Positions 35,391 through 41,692 of a stretch of DNA of 64,000 nucleotides are shown piece after piece (positions within the stretch are counted from its first letter, which is position 1; the number at the start of each line of letters is the position of its first letter). The stretch comes from Paenibacillus sp. H1-7 (lineage in GTDB: Bacteria; Bacillota; Bacilli; Paenibacillales; NBRC-103111), in NCBI RefSeq assembly GCF_022354825.1, contig NZ_CP031168.1, positions 6,573,501 through 6,637,500 on the forward strand. Reading direction: 5' to 3'. The notes below the pieces were generated by a model that did no database searches, was not told the origin of the DNA, and worked only from the letters and a program-made list of their open reading frames with translations. Both the position numbers and the translations under genes were made by a program.

Positions 35391-35430
35391 AGACCTTTGA
35401 CCCCATGCGGTCGAAGGTCTTTTTGCTTTT
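35391..35430 (+). terminator. Terminator of hemQ
   Basis: AGACCTTTGACC, loop CCATGC, GGTCGAAGGTCT, then TTTT; 14 bp past the stop. Confidence 0.9.
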
Positions 35431-35443
35431 CACGTTATAAAAG

Positions 35444-35476
35444 CTAAAAAGCCCCACGGCCGTCACCGCAGGGCTG
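35444..35476 (-). terminator. Terminator of the yumB operon
   Basis: Minus strand AGCCC...GGGCT stem with inner GCGG/CCGT pairing and a following TTTTT, 6 bp past the 88-residue gene. Confidence 0.7.
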
Positions 35477-35481
35477 TCATT

Positions 35482-35748
35482 CTATGATTCGTCGTCATCT
35501 TCGTCTTCGAGGAGCGCGGAGTTTTTTTGCGCCAAATACGCTTCCGTATCGCGGTCGCGCTGACGCGACTTCTCTTTCAGACGCTCGATCGCGGGCAAGA
35601 TCAGAATATCGATTTCCTTTTGCACCGTATAGACCAGGTCGTAGCGCGTCTGGGATTCCAAATAATGGCCGACGTCCATCAGTGCATTGTAGCGGTCCAG
35701 CTCTTCACGTGTCAACAATCCGCGTACTTGTACGCTGCAGTGGCGCAT
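35482..35748 (-). CDS. Small acidic-tailed protein in the yumB operon, function unknown
   Basis: 88 residues, mostly helical: LLTREELDRYNALMDVGHYLESQTRYDLVYTVQKEIDILILPAIERLKEKSR then EDEDDDES. I recognise no family. It starts 4 nt after the yumB-type NADH dehydrogenase stop codon, so translation is probably coupled, and a terminator follows. The amphipathic helix region suggests a protein-binding role, perhaps with the dehydrogenase; this is inference from position only. Confidence 0.75.
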   Translation of the reverse strand: MRHCSVQVRGLLTREELDRYNALMDVGHYLESQTRYDLVYTVQKEIDILILPAIERLKEKSRQRDRDTEAYLAQKNSALLEDEDDDES

Positions 35749-35752
35749 AAGC

Positions 35753-36943
35753 TTAGAACCGGCCTTTCTTCAGCACGAGCGGAATGCCGCCTATAATATA
35801 CAAGTAACGCATATCGACGATTTTTTTCATCACCGCTGCTGCGCCGCCTTTGATCTTGCGGGAGCCGACGATGCCGATAGCCTCACCGCGGCCAAGGGAT
35901 GCAACCGTTCCTTTGCTCTGGTAGACGAAGTTTTTCAGCTGCTCGCCACGGATGGAAGCAACCAGGTTATGCGCGCACACATCCGCTTGCTGCATCGAGA
36001 TTTGCGCCGTCGGCGGGTAAGGACGTCCTTCCGGACTCATGACAATGGAGCAATCCCCAAGGATGTAGATGTTGTCGTGCCCCGGAGCGCGAAGCTTCTC
36101 GTCGACCTTGATCCGGCCGCGCATCGTTTCGAAGCCGGCTTCATCCAGCATATGGTTGCCGCGAATACCGCCGGTCCATACGACTGTTGTCGATTTGATC
36201 TCTTCGCCGGTAGCAAGCAGGACGCCCTCAGGAGAGCATTCCTTGATCGCCGTAGCGATCTTGAACGTAACGCCTTTATTTTCAAGAACCTTCATCGCAT
36301 ATTCGACTAGCTCGGGATCGAAGCCCGGCAATGCGGTAGGTGCTGCTTCAATGTTATAAATTTTTACGAGCGATGGATCTACGTCGTACTCCTTGCACAG
36401 CTGCGGAATACGGTCAGCCAGCTCGCCGACGAACTCGATGCCTGTAAATCCGGCTCCGCCCACTACGAAGGTGAGGTAGTCGGTACGGGAAGGCTCCCGT
36501 TTGAACTTGGCGAATTGATACTCGATATGTTCGCGGATGAAACGTACGCTGTTGATGCTGCGGATGCTCAAAGCATATTCCTTCAGTCCCGGAATGCCGA
36601 ATGTTTCCGGCTCGCCGCCCAGGCCTACTACCAAATAGTCATAGGATAGCGTTCCTTCCTCCAGGATGACCTTCTTCTCTTGCGGGCGGATTTGGACGAC
36701 TGTCGATTTCACGAAATCGATTTTGAACTCGTCGATCAGCTTCAAAATATTTACCCGTGCGTTCTCCGGATTATCCGTTCCTGCCGCTGGCATGTGCAGA
36801 TGGGTCGTAATGTAGTGGTAGTCATGTTTGTTCACGAGCGTAACGTCCGCTTCGTTATAATTCAATTCCTTCTGCAAGCGAATAGCCGTTACAATGCCGC
36901 CATAACCTGCTCCCAAAATGACTATTCTTGGTATTCGACTCAT
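35753..36943 (-). CDS. yumB: Type II NADH:quinone oxidoreductase (YumB-like)
   Basis: 396 residues. IVILGAGYGGIVTAIRLQ is the FAD loop, FVVGGAGFTGIEFVGELAD near 160 the NADH loop, VVWTGGIRGNHML near 252 and NIYILGDCSIV near 290 the second FAD motif. The C-terminal 50 residues (ILGGIPLVLKKGRF-like) form the membrane-binding part. It feeds electrons from NADH to menaquinone without pumping protons. A Rex operator overlaps its promoter, so it should be induced when NADH/NAD+ is high. B. subtilis YumB is the closest recalled match. Confidence 0.92.
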   Translation of the reverse strand: MSRIPRIVILGAGYGGIVTAIRLQKELNYNEADVTLVNKHDYHYITTHLHMPAAGTDNPENARVNILKLIDEFKIDFVKSTVVQIRPQEKKVILEEGTLSYDYLVVGLGGEPETFGIPGLKEYALSIRSINSVRFIREHIEYQFAKFKREPSRTDYLTFVVGGAGFTGIEFVGELADRIPQLCKEYDVDPSLVKIYNIEAAPTALPGFDPELVEYAMKVLENKGVTFKIATAIKECSPEGVLLATGEEIKSTTVVWTGGIRGNHMLDEAGFETMRGRIKVDEKLRAPGHDNIYILGDCSIVMSPEGRPYPPTAQISMQQADVCAHNLVASIRGEQLKNFVYQSKGTVASLGRGEAIGIVGSRKIKGGAAAVMKKIVDMRYLYIIGGIPLVLKKGRF

Positions 36944-36975
36944 GGTTTAATCCCTTCCATCACGTTATTTTCTGT

Positions 36976-37005
36976 ATTGTATGATCTAACAAAATTGATT
37001 GTGAA
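36976..37005 (-). promoter_or_regulatory. Promoter of the yumB-type gene
   Basis: Minus strand TTCACA (37005-37000), 18-bp spacer, TACAAT (36981-36976), 33 bp before the start codon. The -35 lies inside the Rex box. Confidence 0.6.
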
Positions 37006-37016
37006 AAATTACACAA
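36999..37016. promoter_or_regulatory. Rex (redox repressor) operator
   Basis: TTGTGAAAAATTACACAA is an 18-bp dyad matching the Rex consensus TTGTGAANNNNTTCACAA at all but one arm position. It overlaps the -35 of the NADH dehydrogenase gene. Rex represses ndh in B. subtilis through the same kind of site. The rest of the 414-bp gap (37020-37357) is AT-rich and contains the yumC promoter region. Confidence 0.85.
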
Positions 37017-37278
37017 AGTAAGTCGGAAATTTGTAATTCTCAGTCTTGACTAAGAAAATTCAAATTATAAGTGAACGTGCGAAAACAATCCAGTTTTTAA
37101 CCAGTTCTCAAGACATAATATAATGTATATTGTCAAATAGCAAGCATTATTTTCATTCAAAAATGTCCAAAAAACGGAGGCCGGGGACGGCATTCGGAAG
37201 CAGTTCTTTTGTACCGAGTCGTTATCCCTATTTGGAAAAAGCGGCCTTTCTATGTCTACCCTTTTATACTCATCCTAA

Positions 37279-37293
37279 TTGAGAATGTTTCTC
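37279..37293. promoter_or_regulatory. Fur-like dyad in the yumC promoter (weak)
   Basis: TTGAGAATGTTTCTC has a GAGAA/TTCTC dyad and partial match to the Fur consensus. It overlaps the probable -35 of yumC; TATAAT lies at 37312 and again at 37317. Confidence 0.3.
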
Positions 37294-37357
37294 TTTCTTT
37301 CCAACTTTTTTTATAATATAATGCGAATGAATTAAGCCTCGGAGGTGTGTTCTAGGA

Positions 37358-38347
37358 ATGCAAAATGAAACGGTTGATATTGTTATCGTAGGCGGCGGTC
37401 CAGCCGGCATGTTTGCCGCTTTTTACGGCGGGATGCGTCAGGCATCGGTCAAAATTATCGAAAGCATGCCCCAGCTGGGCGGTCAACTGGCTGCTCTGTA
37501 TCCGGAAAAGCACATTTACGATGTTGCCGGCTTTCCAAAAGTAACGGCTCAAGAGCTGATTAACCAATTGGATAAGCAAACGAAGCATTTTCCTATTGAC
37601 ATCTGCCTCGAAGAAAAAGTGCTTAAGGTCGTCAAGAAAGACGAGCGCTTGTTCGAGGTAACGACCGATAAAGGCGTTCATTATTCCAAAGCCGTGATCA
37701 TTACCGGAGGCGTCGGCGCATTCGAGCCAAGACGTCTGGAGCTGTCGGAAGCGGCGAGGTACGAGAAGAAAAACCTGCATTATTTCGTCAGCGATCTGAA
37801 CAAGTTCGCAGGCCAAAAGGTGCTTATCAGCGGCGGCGGCGACTCCGCAGTTGACTGGGCGCTCATGCTTGAGCCTATCGCAGAGAAAGTCACGCTCATC
37901 CACCGCAGAGACAAGTTCCGCGCGCACGAGCACAGTGTTGAGAACCTGATGAACTCCAATGTGCAGGTGCTGACACCAAAAGAAATTACCGCGTTGCAAG
38001 GCGATGATGTTATCACCAAAGCGACTTTGGCCGATTGCAAAACAGGCGAGTCGTTCGACCTCGATGTCGACGCTGTCATCGTGAACTTCGGCTTCATCTC
38101 TTCGCTCGGTCCTATCGCGGAGTGGGGCTTTGAGATTGACAACGGCTCGATCGTCGTTGACTCCCGCATGGAAACGAGCATTCCCGGCATTTTCGCAGCC
38201 GGCGACATTACGACGTATCCGGGCAAGCTGAAGCTGATCGCCGTCGGATTCGGCGAAGCGCCTACCGCTATCAACAACGCGAAGGTGTATATCGATCCGA
38301 ATGCGAAGCTGTCCCCTGGACACAGCAGCAGCAGCATGAAGCTGTAG
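37358..38347 (+). CDS. yumC: Ferredoxin/flavodoxin-NADP+ reductase, thioredoxin-reductase-like (YumC)
   Basis: 329 residues. VDIVIVGGGPAGMFAAFYGGMR is the FAD loop and VLISGGGDSAVDWALML near 157 the NADPH loop; the redox CxxC of thioredoxin reductase is absent, and GIFAAGDITTYPGKLKLIAVGFGEAPTAINNAKVYIDP is the C-terminal FAD motif with the aromatic-stacking tail. It reduces flavodoxin or ferredoxin, which supply Fe-S assembly and desaturases. GGAGGTGT lies about 9 nt before ATG. Single gene. Confidence 0.93.
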   Translation: MQNETVDIVIVGGGPAGMFAAFYGGMRQASVKIIESMPQLGGQLAALYPEKHIYDVAGFPKVTAQELINQLDKQTKHFPIDICLEEKVLKVVKKDERLFEVTTDKGVHYSKAVIITGGVGAFEPRRLELSEAARYEKKNLHYFVSDLNKFAGQKVLISGGGDSAVDWALMLEPIAEKVTLIHRRDKFRAHEHSVENLMNSNVQVLTPKEITALQGDDVITKATLADCKTGESFDLDVDAVIVNFGFISSLGPIAEWGFEIDNGSIVVDSRMETSIPGIFAAGDITTYPGKLKLIAVGFGEAPTAINNAKVYIDPNAKLSPGHSSSSMKL

Positions 38348-38362
38348 CCTATCCGCTGCACG

Positions 38363-38408
38363 GCGCTTCGTTCCGGTTTCTTGTCGGAGCGCGAGGCGCT
38401 TTTTTTCT
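38363..38408 (+). terminator. Terminator of yumC
   Basis: GCGCTTCGTTCCG...CGGAGCGCGAGGCGC stem followed by seven Ts. Confidence 0.8.
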
Positions 38409-38421
38409 ATGCAAAAAGGGC

Positions 38422-38461
38422 AAAAAAAAGAGGCAGGTCAGCTGACCTGAACCTCGCCTCT
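38422..38461 (-). terminator. Terminator of sda, overlapping its stop codon
   Basis: On the minus strand the stem GAGGC...CAGGTCAG/CTGACCTG...GCCTC contains the perfect palindrome CAGGTCAGCTGACCTG (38434-38449), and eight Ts follow. The sda stop codon lies within the palindrome. Confidence 0.85.
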
Positions 38462-38590
38462 ATAATATTCCAAGTTTAACTTGCGTCGCTTTATCTCTGC
38501 CAGCAGCAATTCCAGAAATTCCTCATCCAGTTTCAGGTTTAATGCCTTGAAGTACGAATCGACTAAAATTTCATTGCTCATCAATCTCAT
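38438..38590 (-). CDS. sda: Sporulation checkpoint protein Sda (KinA inhibitor)
   Basis: 50 residues: MRLMSNEILVDSYFKALNLK then two helices, LDEEFLELLLAEIKRRKL, and a short tail. This matches B. subtilis Sda (46 residues, MRKLSDELLIESYFKA) closely, including the helical hairpin that binds the DHp domain of sporulation kinases. Sda blocks the phosphorelay when replication is active or disturbed. AAGGTG lies 6 nt before ATG. Five DnaA boxes sit 68-166 bp upstream, and a TATAAT at 38623-38618 gives a -10. The tail is about four residues longer than in B. subtilis. Confidence 0.93.
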   Translation of the reverse strand: MRLMSNEILVDSYFKALNLKLDEEFLELLLAEIKRRKLNLEYYRGEVQVS

Positions 38591-38657
38591 ACAATCACCT
38601 TACTTCTTTAATGTAAAATTATATTAACACGTCCCAAAAATTAGAACAAGCGTTCCG

Positions 38658-38756
38658 TTATCCACATGAATTTGTGTATAAGCTGTGCGTATGTTGTTAA
38701 TAAGTGTAAAATTATGTATGATTATGGGGTGGATAATGTGGACAAGGTTATACACA
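38658..38756. promoter_or_regulatory. Cluster of five DnaA boxes upstream of sda
   Basis: Perfect TTATNCACA boxes at 38658-38666 (+), 38673-38681 (-) and 38748-38756 (+), and one-mismatch boxes at 38728-38736 (- , TTATCCACC) and 38737-38745 (- , TTGTCCACA). Five in 99 bp far exceeds chance. In B. subtilis DnaA activates sda through such boxes, linking initiation of replication to the sporulation block. Confidence 0.9.
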
Positions 38757-38797
38757 GTTTCCCCAACCGTTCAGTGATAAAAAAAAATAATCAAAAA

Positions 38798-38846
38798 GAA
38801 AAACAGACAGCCTTTCCTTATCGGAAAGAACAGTCTGTTTTTTTCG
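38798..38846. terminator. Terminator of the 96-residue gene
   Basis: AAAAACAGAC...CTTTCC/GGAAAG...GTCTGTTTTTTT stem with A and T tracts, on the 3' side of the minus-strand gene at 38854. Confidence 0.85.
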
Positions 38847-38853
38847 CTTGCGT

Positions 38854-39144
38854 TTAGGCAAGCGCGCTTTTATTGCGTTCGTTTTGCGGCTCGAGCAAAA
38901 ATTTTCGTTTTTGCATGCTTTTGAACTCCATCTGAGGCTCGTACACTTCGTGCGGGTCCTGAACATCCCGAACGTCATTCCAGTAGCACTGGACGCTTTT
39001 GCCCGCTTCCCCGCCCCTGAACATCGTGCAACCTTGACAATAATCTTTTATCTGAGATTCGTTGAGAGGAACAATTTTATTGCGCAAGCAGCAATAAACG
39101 TTGCCCTGCATATTGGCATAGTGAACGTGATTAATATAAGTCAT
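38854..39144 (-). CDS. Conserved-looking cysteine-containing small protein, unknown function
   Basis: 96 residues from ATG at 39144, which has AGGA about 9 nt upstream; ATGs at 39153 and 39150 are possible. Visible features: VYCCLRNKIVP, then DYCQGCTMFRGGEAGKSVQCYW, giving a CC pair, a CxxC and a lone Cys that could bind a metal or Fe-S cluster, and a VRDVQDPHEVYEPQMEF stretch. I recognise no family. Single gene with a strong terminator, next to Fe-S and redox genes. Confidence 0.65.
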   Translation of the reverse strand: MTYINHVHYANMQGNVYCCLRNKIVPLNESQIKDYCQGCTMFRGGEAGKSVQCYWNDVRDVQDPHEVYEPQMEFKSMQKRKFLLEPQNERNKSALA

Positions 39145-39404
39145 GCGCATCATCCTATTCTTGTTGGTTTCATATAATAGATTGCTATTTTTCGAACGCA
39201 ATAAAGCGATTATTTGCATTATATAGGAACGGCTTTGAAAAGACCCTCGAAATTTGCTGCCAGAAATAATAAATTTTGCTAGGAATAAGCTCGTTTCGTG
39301 TTGGAACTTATCGTCTCTTGGTAACGATTAGGGCGGCTTCCATGTAAAATAAAAAAACCGGCCTTCGGCCAGGTCCTTGGTTTACAATATACGTTTGTTA
39401 GTGC

Positions 39405-39532
39405 GAGGGAATTGGGTGTGGAATTCCGGCCGCTATTGAAGTCATGTTCCTTTGAATGGTAGGCTTGCCGCGGTAGGAACACGAGCTTCAAAGGCGGACG
39501 CTACCGCTCCTCCACCCCACACCCATTCCCTC
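39405..39532. repeat. Cruciform-like structured element with two nested inverted repeats
   Basis: Outer arms GAGGGAATTGGGTGTGG (39405-39421) and CCACACCCATTCCCTC (39517-39532) pair with one bulge. An inner hairpin of about 22 bp pairs 39430-39451 with 39475-39497 (TTGAAG/CTTCAA and TGTTCCT/AGGAACA cores) around a 23-nt loop. It lies in the 479-bp gap before erpA and encodes no protein. It could be a structured RNA or a mobile palindromic repeat. A separate CCGGCCTTCGGCC hairpin lies at 39358-39370. Confidence 0.7.
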
Positions 39533-39571
39533 TCTTGTTCTACTCTGTGCATGGTGATACTTCCCGACTTC

Positions 39572-39606
39572 CCAAAAAAAAAGCACCCACAAAGGGTGCT
39601 TTTCTA
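39572..39606 (-). terminator. Terminator of the erpA-like gene
   Basis: AAAGCACCC, loop ACAAA, GGGTGCTTT with nine As on the left, giving a T tract on the minus strand; 18 bp past the stop. Confidence 0.9.
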
Positions 39607-39623
39607 CTAGCCTTGAATCTCTA

Positions 39624-39995
39624 TTAAGCCTCGACCTTATCGTCGCATTTCTCCGGCGCGCCCTCTTCGTCCTTCACTTTGAACGAGGAGCCGCAGCCGC
39701 AGGAAGCAACCGCGTTCGGGTTATTGATGGTGAAGCCGCCGCCCATACCCGCTTCCTTGAAGTCGATTTCCACGCCGTACAAATATTTGGCGCTATCTCC
39801 GTCCACTACGACCTTCAGGCCGTTCAGCTCGAACGATTGGTCATCATCCTTCTCTTGATCGTCAAAGCCCATTCCATATGAAAAACCGCTGCAGCCTCCC
39901 GCCTTGACGCCAAGACGGAGAAAAAGGTTCGGCGTACCTTCGCTTTCCAACAGTTCTTTAATTTTATCGCTAGCCGTTTCGCTAATTTTAATCAT
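39624..39995 (-). CDS. erpA: A-type iron-sulfur carrier (ErpA/HesB/IscA family, YutM-like)
   Basis: 123 residues from ATG at 39995 (AAGGAGG 8 nt upstream). GVKAGGCSGFSYGMGFD near 30 and the C-terminal NPNAVASCGCGSSF hold the three conserved cysteines of A-type carriers, which receive a [2Fe-2S] or [4Fe-4S] cluster from SufBCD and deliver it to target enzymes. The C-terminus KVKDEEGAPEKCDDKVEA is extended and acidic. Promoter on the minus strand: TTGAGG (40168-40163), 17 bp, TATACT (40145-40140). Confidence 0.9.
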   Translation of the reverse strand: MIKISETASDKIKELLESEGTPNLFLRLGVKAGGCSGFSYGMGFDDQEKDDDQSFELNGLKVVVDGDSAKYLYGVEIDFKEAGMGGGFTINNPNAVASCGCGSSFKVKDEEGAPEKCDDKVEA

Positions 39996-40139
39996 TGTTC
40001 CTACCTCCTTGCGAGTGTGATCCACATGGGAACTGTGGCCAATCATCGATTGCCGCTATATGGAAATCATGAACCCGATAGATGCACTGCATAAGTAATG
40101 ACATCCTGGGACAGATCAACATAAAGCTTCTTCTTCTAT

Positions 40140-40168
40140 AGTATACTCCTTATAAGGATTCTCCTCAA
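40140..40168 (-). promoter_or_regulatory. Promoter of the erpA-like gene
   Basis: Minus strand TTGAGG, 17-bp spacer, TATACT; predicted leader of about 140 nt. Confidence 0.55.
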
Positions 40169-40262
40169 GGACTTCTATCTACCGTGCTGACTTTTTCCTG
40201 TTCATTCCCCATCATTAAACTTCCTTTATAAGGCTGAGAAATTCATTTTGTCGAGTTATGTA

Positions 40263-40291
40263 TTGCCCGTCCACATCATGAGGTTTATAAT
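40263..40291 (+). promoter_or_regulatory. Promoter of mqnE
   Basis: TTGCCC (40263-40268), 17-bp spacer, perfect TATAAT (40286-40291). It predicts a long leader of about 240 nt before mqnE. Confidence 0.65.
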
Positions 40292-40297
40292 AGATTG

Positions 40298-40540
40298 TAT
40301 TGTTTACCGATTCGGCTTACTTTTCGCAGCGAACCGTGTATCCATGTGCAACCTTTCACAAGTGAAATGGATACAGCTCATCCCGAAGGATGACGATAAC
40401 CGGAAGCGCGGCAAGCCGGTATTTTTCATGAGCTTTTGCATGGCACGGACACACTTCACTGCACTGGATCAGCTGGTTTCTTACGTGCCGAGCACGTGAT
40501 TTGTTATTTATACAACTACTATTACTATGGAGGTGGCTTT
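40298..40540 (+). other. Long structured leader of mqnE
   Basis: The 243-nt leader has several hairpins: GTATCCAT...ATGGATAC enclosing TTTCACAAGTGAAA (40336-40372), CATCCCGAAGGATG (about 40379-40392), ACCGG...CCGGT followed by ATTTTTC (about 40399-40427, terminator-like), and CACGTGCCGAGCACGTG-like pairing near 40484-40497. This could be an attenuator; no known riboswitch class is recognised. Confidence 0.45.
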
Positions 40541-41641
40541 ATGAGCATCGTAATCAGTAATCCCGATCAAAGAATGGCGGAAATCGCAGAAAAAGTAAAG
40601 CATGGGGAGCGGCTGTCCCTGGAGGATGGAGTTTTCCTGTACCAATCGGACGATTTGTTAACCATTGGTCAATTAGCGAATGAAGTCAATTTGCGCAAAA
40701 ACGGGAAGAAAGTGTACTTTATCGATAATATGAGTCTTTATTTCACGAACGTGTGTGAAGCTCACTGTGCATTCTGTCATTTCCGCCGCGACGAAGGCGA
40801 AGAAGGTGCTTACACGCTCAGCCCGGAGGAAATGTACGAATTTATCGATGAGCATATTCACCCGGACATGCGGGAATTTCATATTGCACAAGGGCATAAC
40901 CCTCACGTGCCGTTCGAATATTATGTCGACTGTATCCGCAAGCTGAAGGAGCGGTATCCGCAAGTTACCATCAAGGCGCATACGGCAGCAGAAATTGAGT
41001 TTTATTCCCGCATCAGTGGGTTAAGCTATAAAGAGGTTCTGAAAACATTAATGGATGCCGGACTAGCTACTCTTACCGGCGGCGGCGCCGAAATTTTGTC
41101 CGAGCGTTACCGCAAAAAAATGGGCGTAGGCAAGGCGACCACCGACCAATGGCTGCAGGTGCAGCGGGAAGCCCATGAGCTCGGCCTCAAAACGCATGCA
41201 ACGATGCTCTACGGCTCCATCGAAACGATTGAGGAGCGCATCCAGCATATGATTCAGCTGCGCGAGCTTCAGGACGATACGAACGGCTTCATGGTATTCA
41301 TTCCTAACGCCGTACAGCCGGCCAGCGTCAATGCAGGCATCAAACGCCGTGTAGCGGCATTCGACGATCTCAAGACGATCGCCATAAGCCGTCTGATGGT
41401 GGATAACATCCAGCATATTAAAGCTTATTTCATCAACCTCGGCACACAGCTGACGCAAATTGCTCTCACGTTCGGAGCCTCTGACGTTCACGGAACCATT
41501 GTCAAAGAACGGATCAGCCACGCCGCAGGCGCGCTTTCTCCGGAAGGCTTGACGCGCGACGAGCTTGTATGGCTTGTAAAAGGCGCCGGCCGAATCCCTG
41601 TTGAACGCGATACATTCTACAATGAAATTAAAGTGTACTAA
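40541..41641 (+). CDS. mqnE: Aminodeoxyfutalosine synthase MqnE (radical SAM)
   Basis: 366 residues, ATG at 40541 with GGAGGTGG 6 nt upstream. NVCEAHCAFCHFRRDEGEEGAY carries the CxxxCxxC cysteines of the radical SAM [4Fe-4S] cluster; LTGGGAEIL, THATMLYGSIET and the C-terminal KERISHAAGA are typical of the MqnE/MqnC branch. It joins the adenosyl radical to an enolpyruvyl-benzoate to give aminodeoxyfutalosine, an early step of the futalosine route to menaquinone. No other mqn genes lie in the window. Confidence 0.93.
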   Translation: MSIVISNPDQRMAEIAEKVKHGERLSLEDGVFLYQSDDLLTIGQLANEVNLRKNGKKVYFIDNMSLYFTNVCEAHCAFCHFRRDEGEEGAYTLSPEEMYEFIDEHIHPDMREFHIAQGHNPHVPFEYYVDCIRKLKERYPQVTIKAHTAAEIEFYSRISGLSYKEVLKTLMDAGLATLTGGGAEILSERYRKKMGVGKATTDQWLQVQREAHELGLKTHATMLYGSIETIEERIQHMIQLRELQDDTNGFMVFIPNAVQPASVNAGIKRRVAAFDDLKTIAISRLMVDNIQHIKAYFINLGTQLTQIALTFGASDVHGTIVKERISHAAGALSPEGLTRDELVWLVKGAGRIPVERDTFYNEIKVY

Positions 41642-41692
41642 TTGCCACTGTCTCTACTGCATAGATGTTTTTACAAAAGAAAGGGTTAGTTC

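Noticed and set aside
39279..39491. 70-codon minus-strand frame in the gap before erpA
   Set aside because: It crosses the palindromic element, has no ribosome binding site and no recognisable features.
40248..40499. 83-codon plus-strand frame in the mqnE leader
   Set aside because: It starts upstream of the predicted transcription start, lacks a ribosome binding site and resembles no protein; a shorter leader peptide inside it cannot be excluded.
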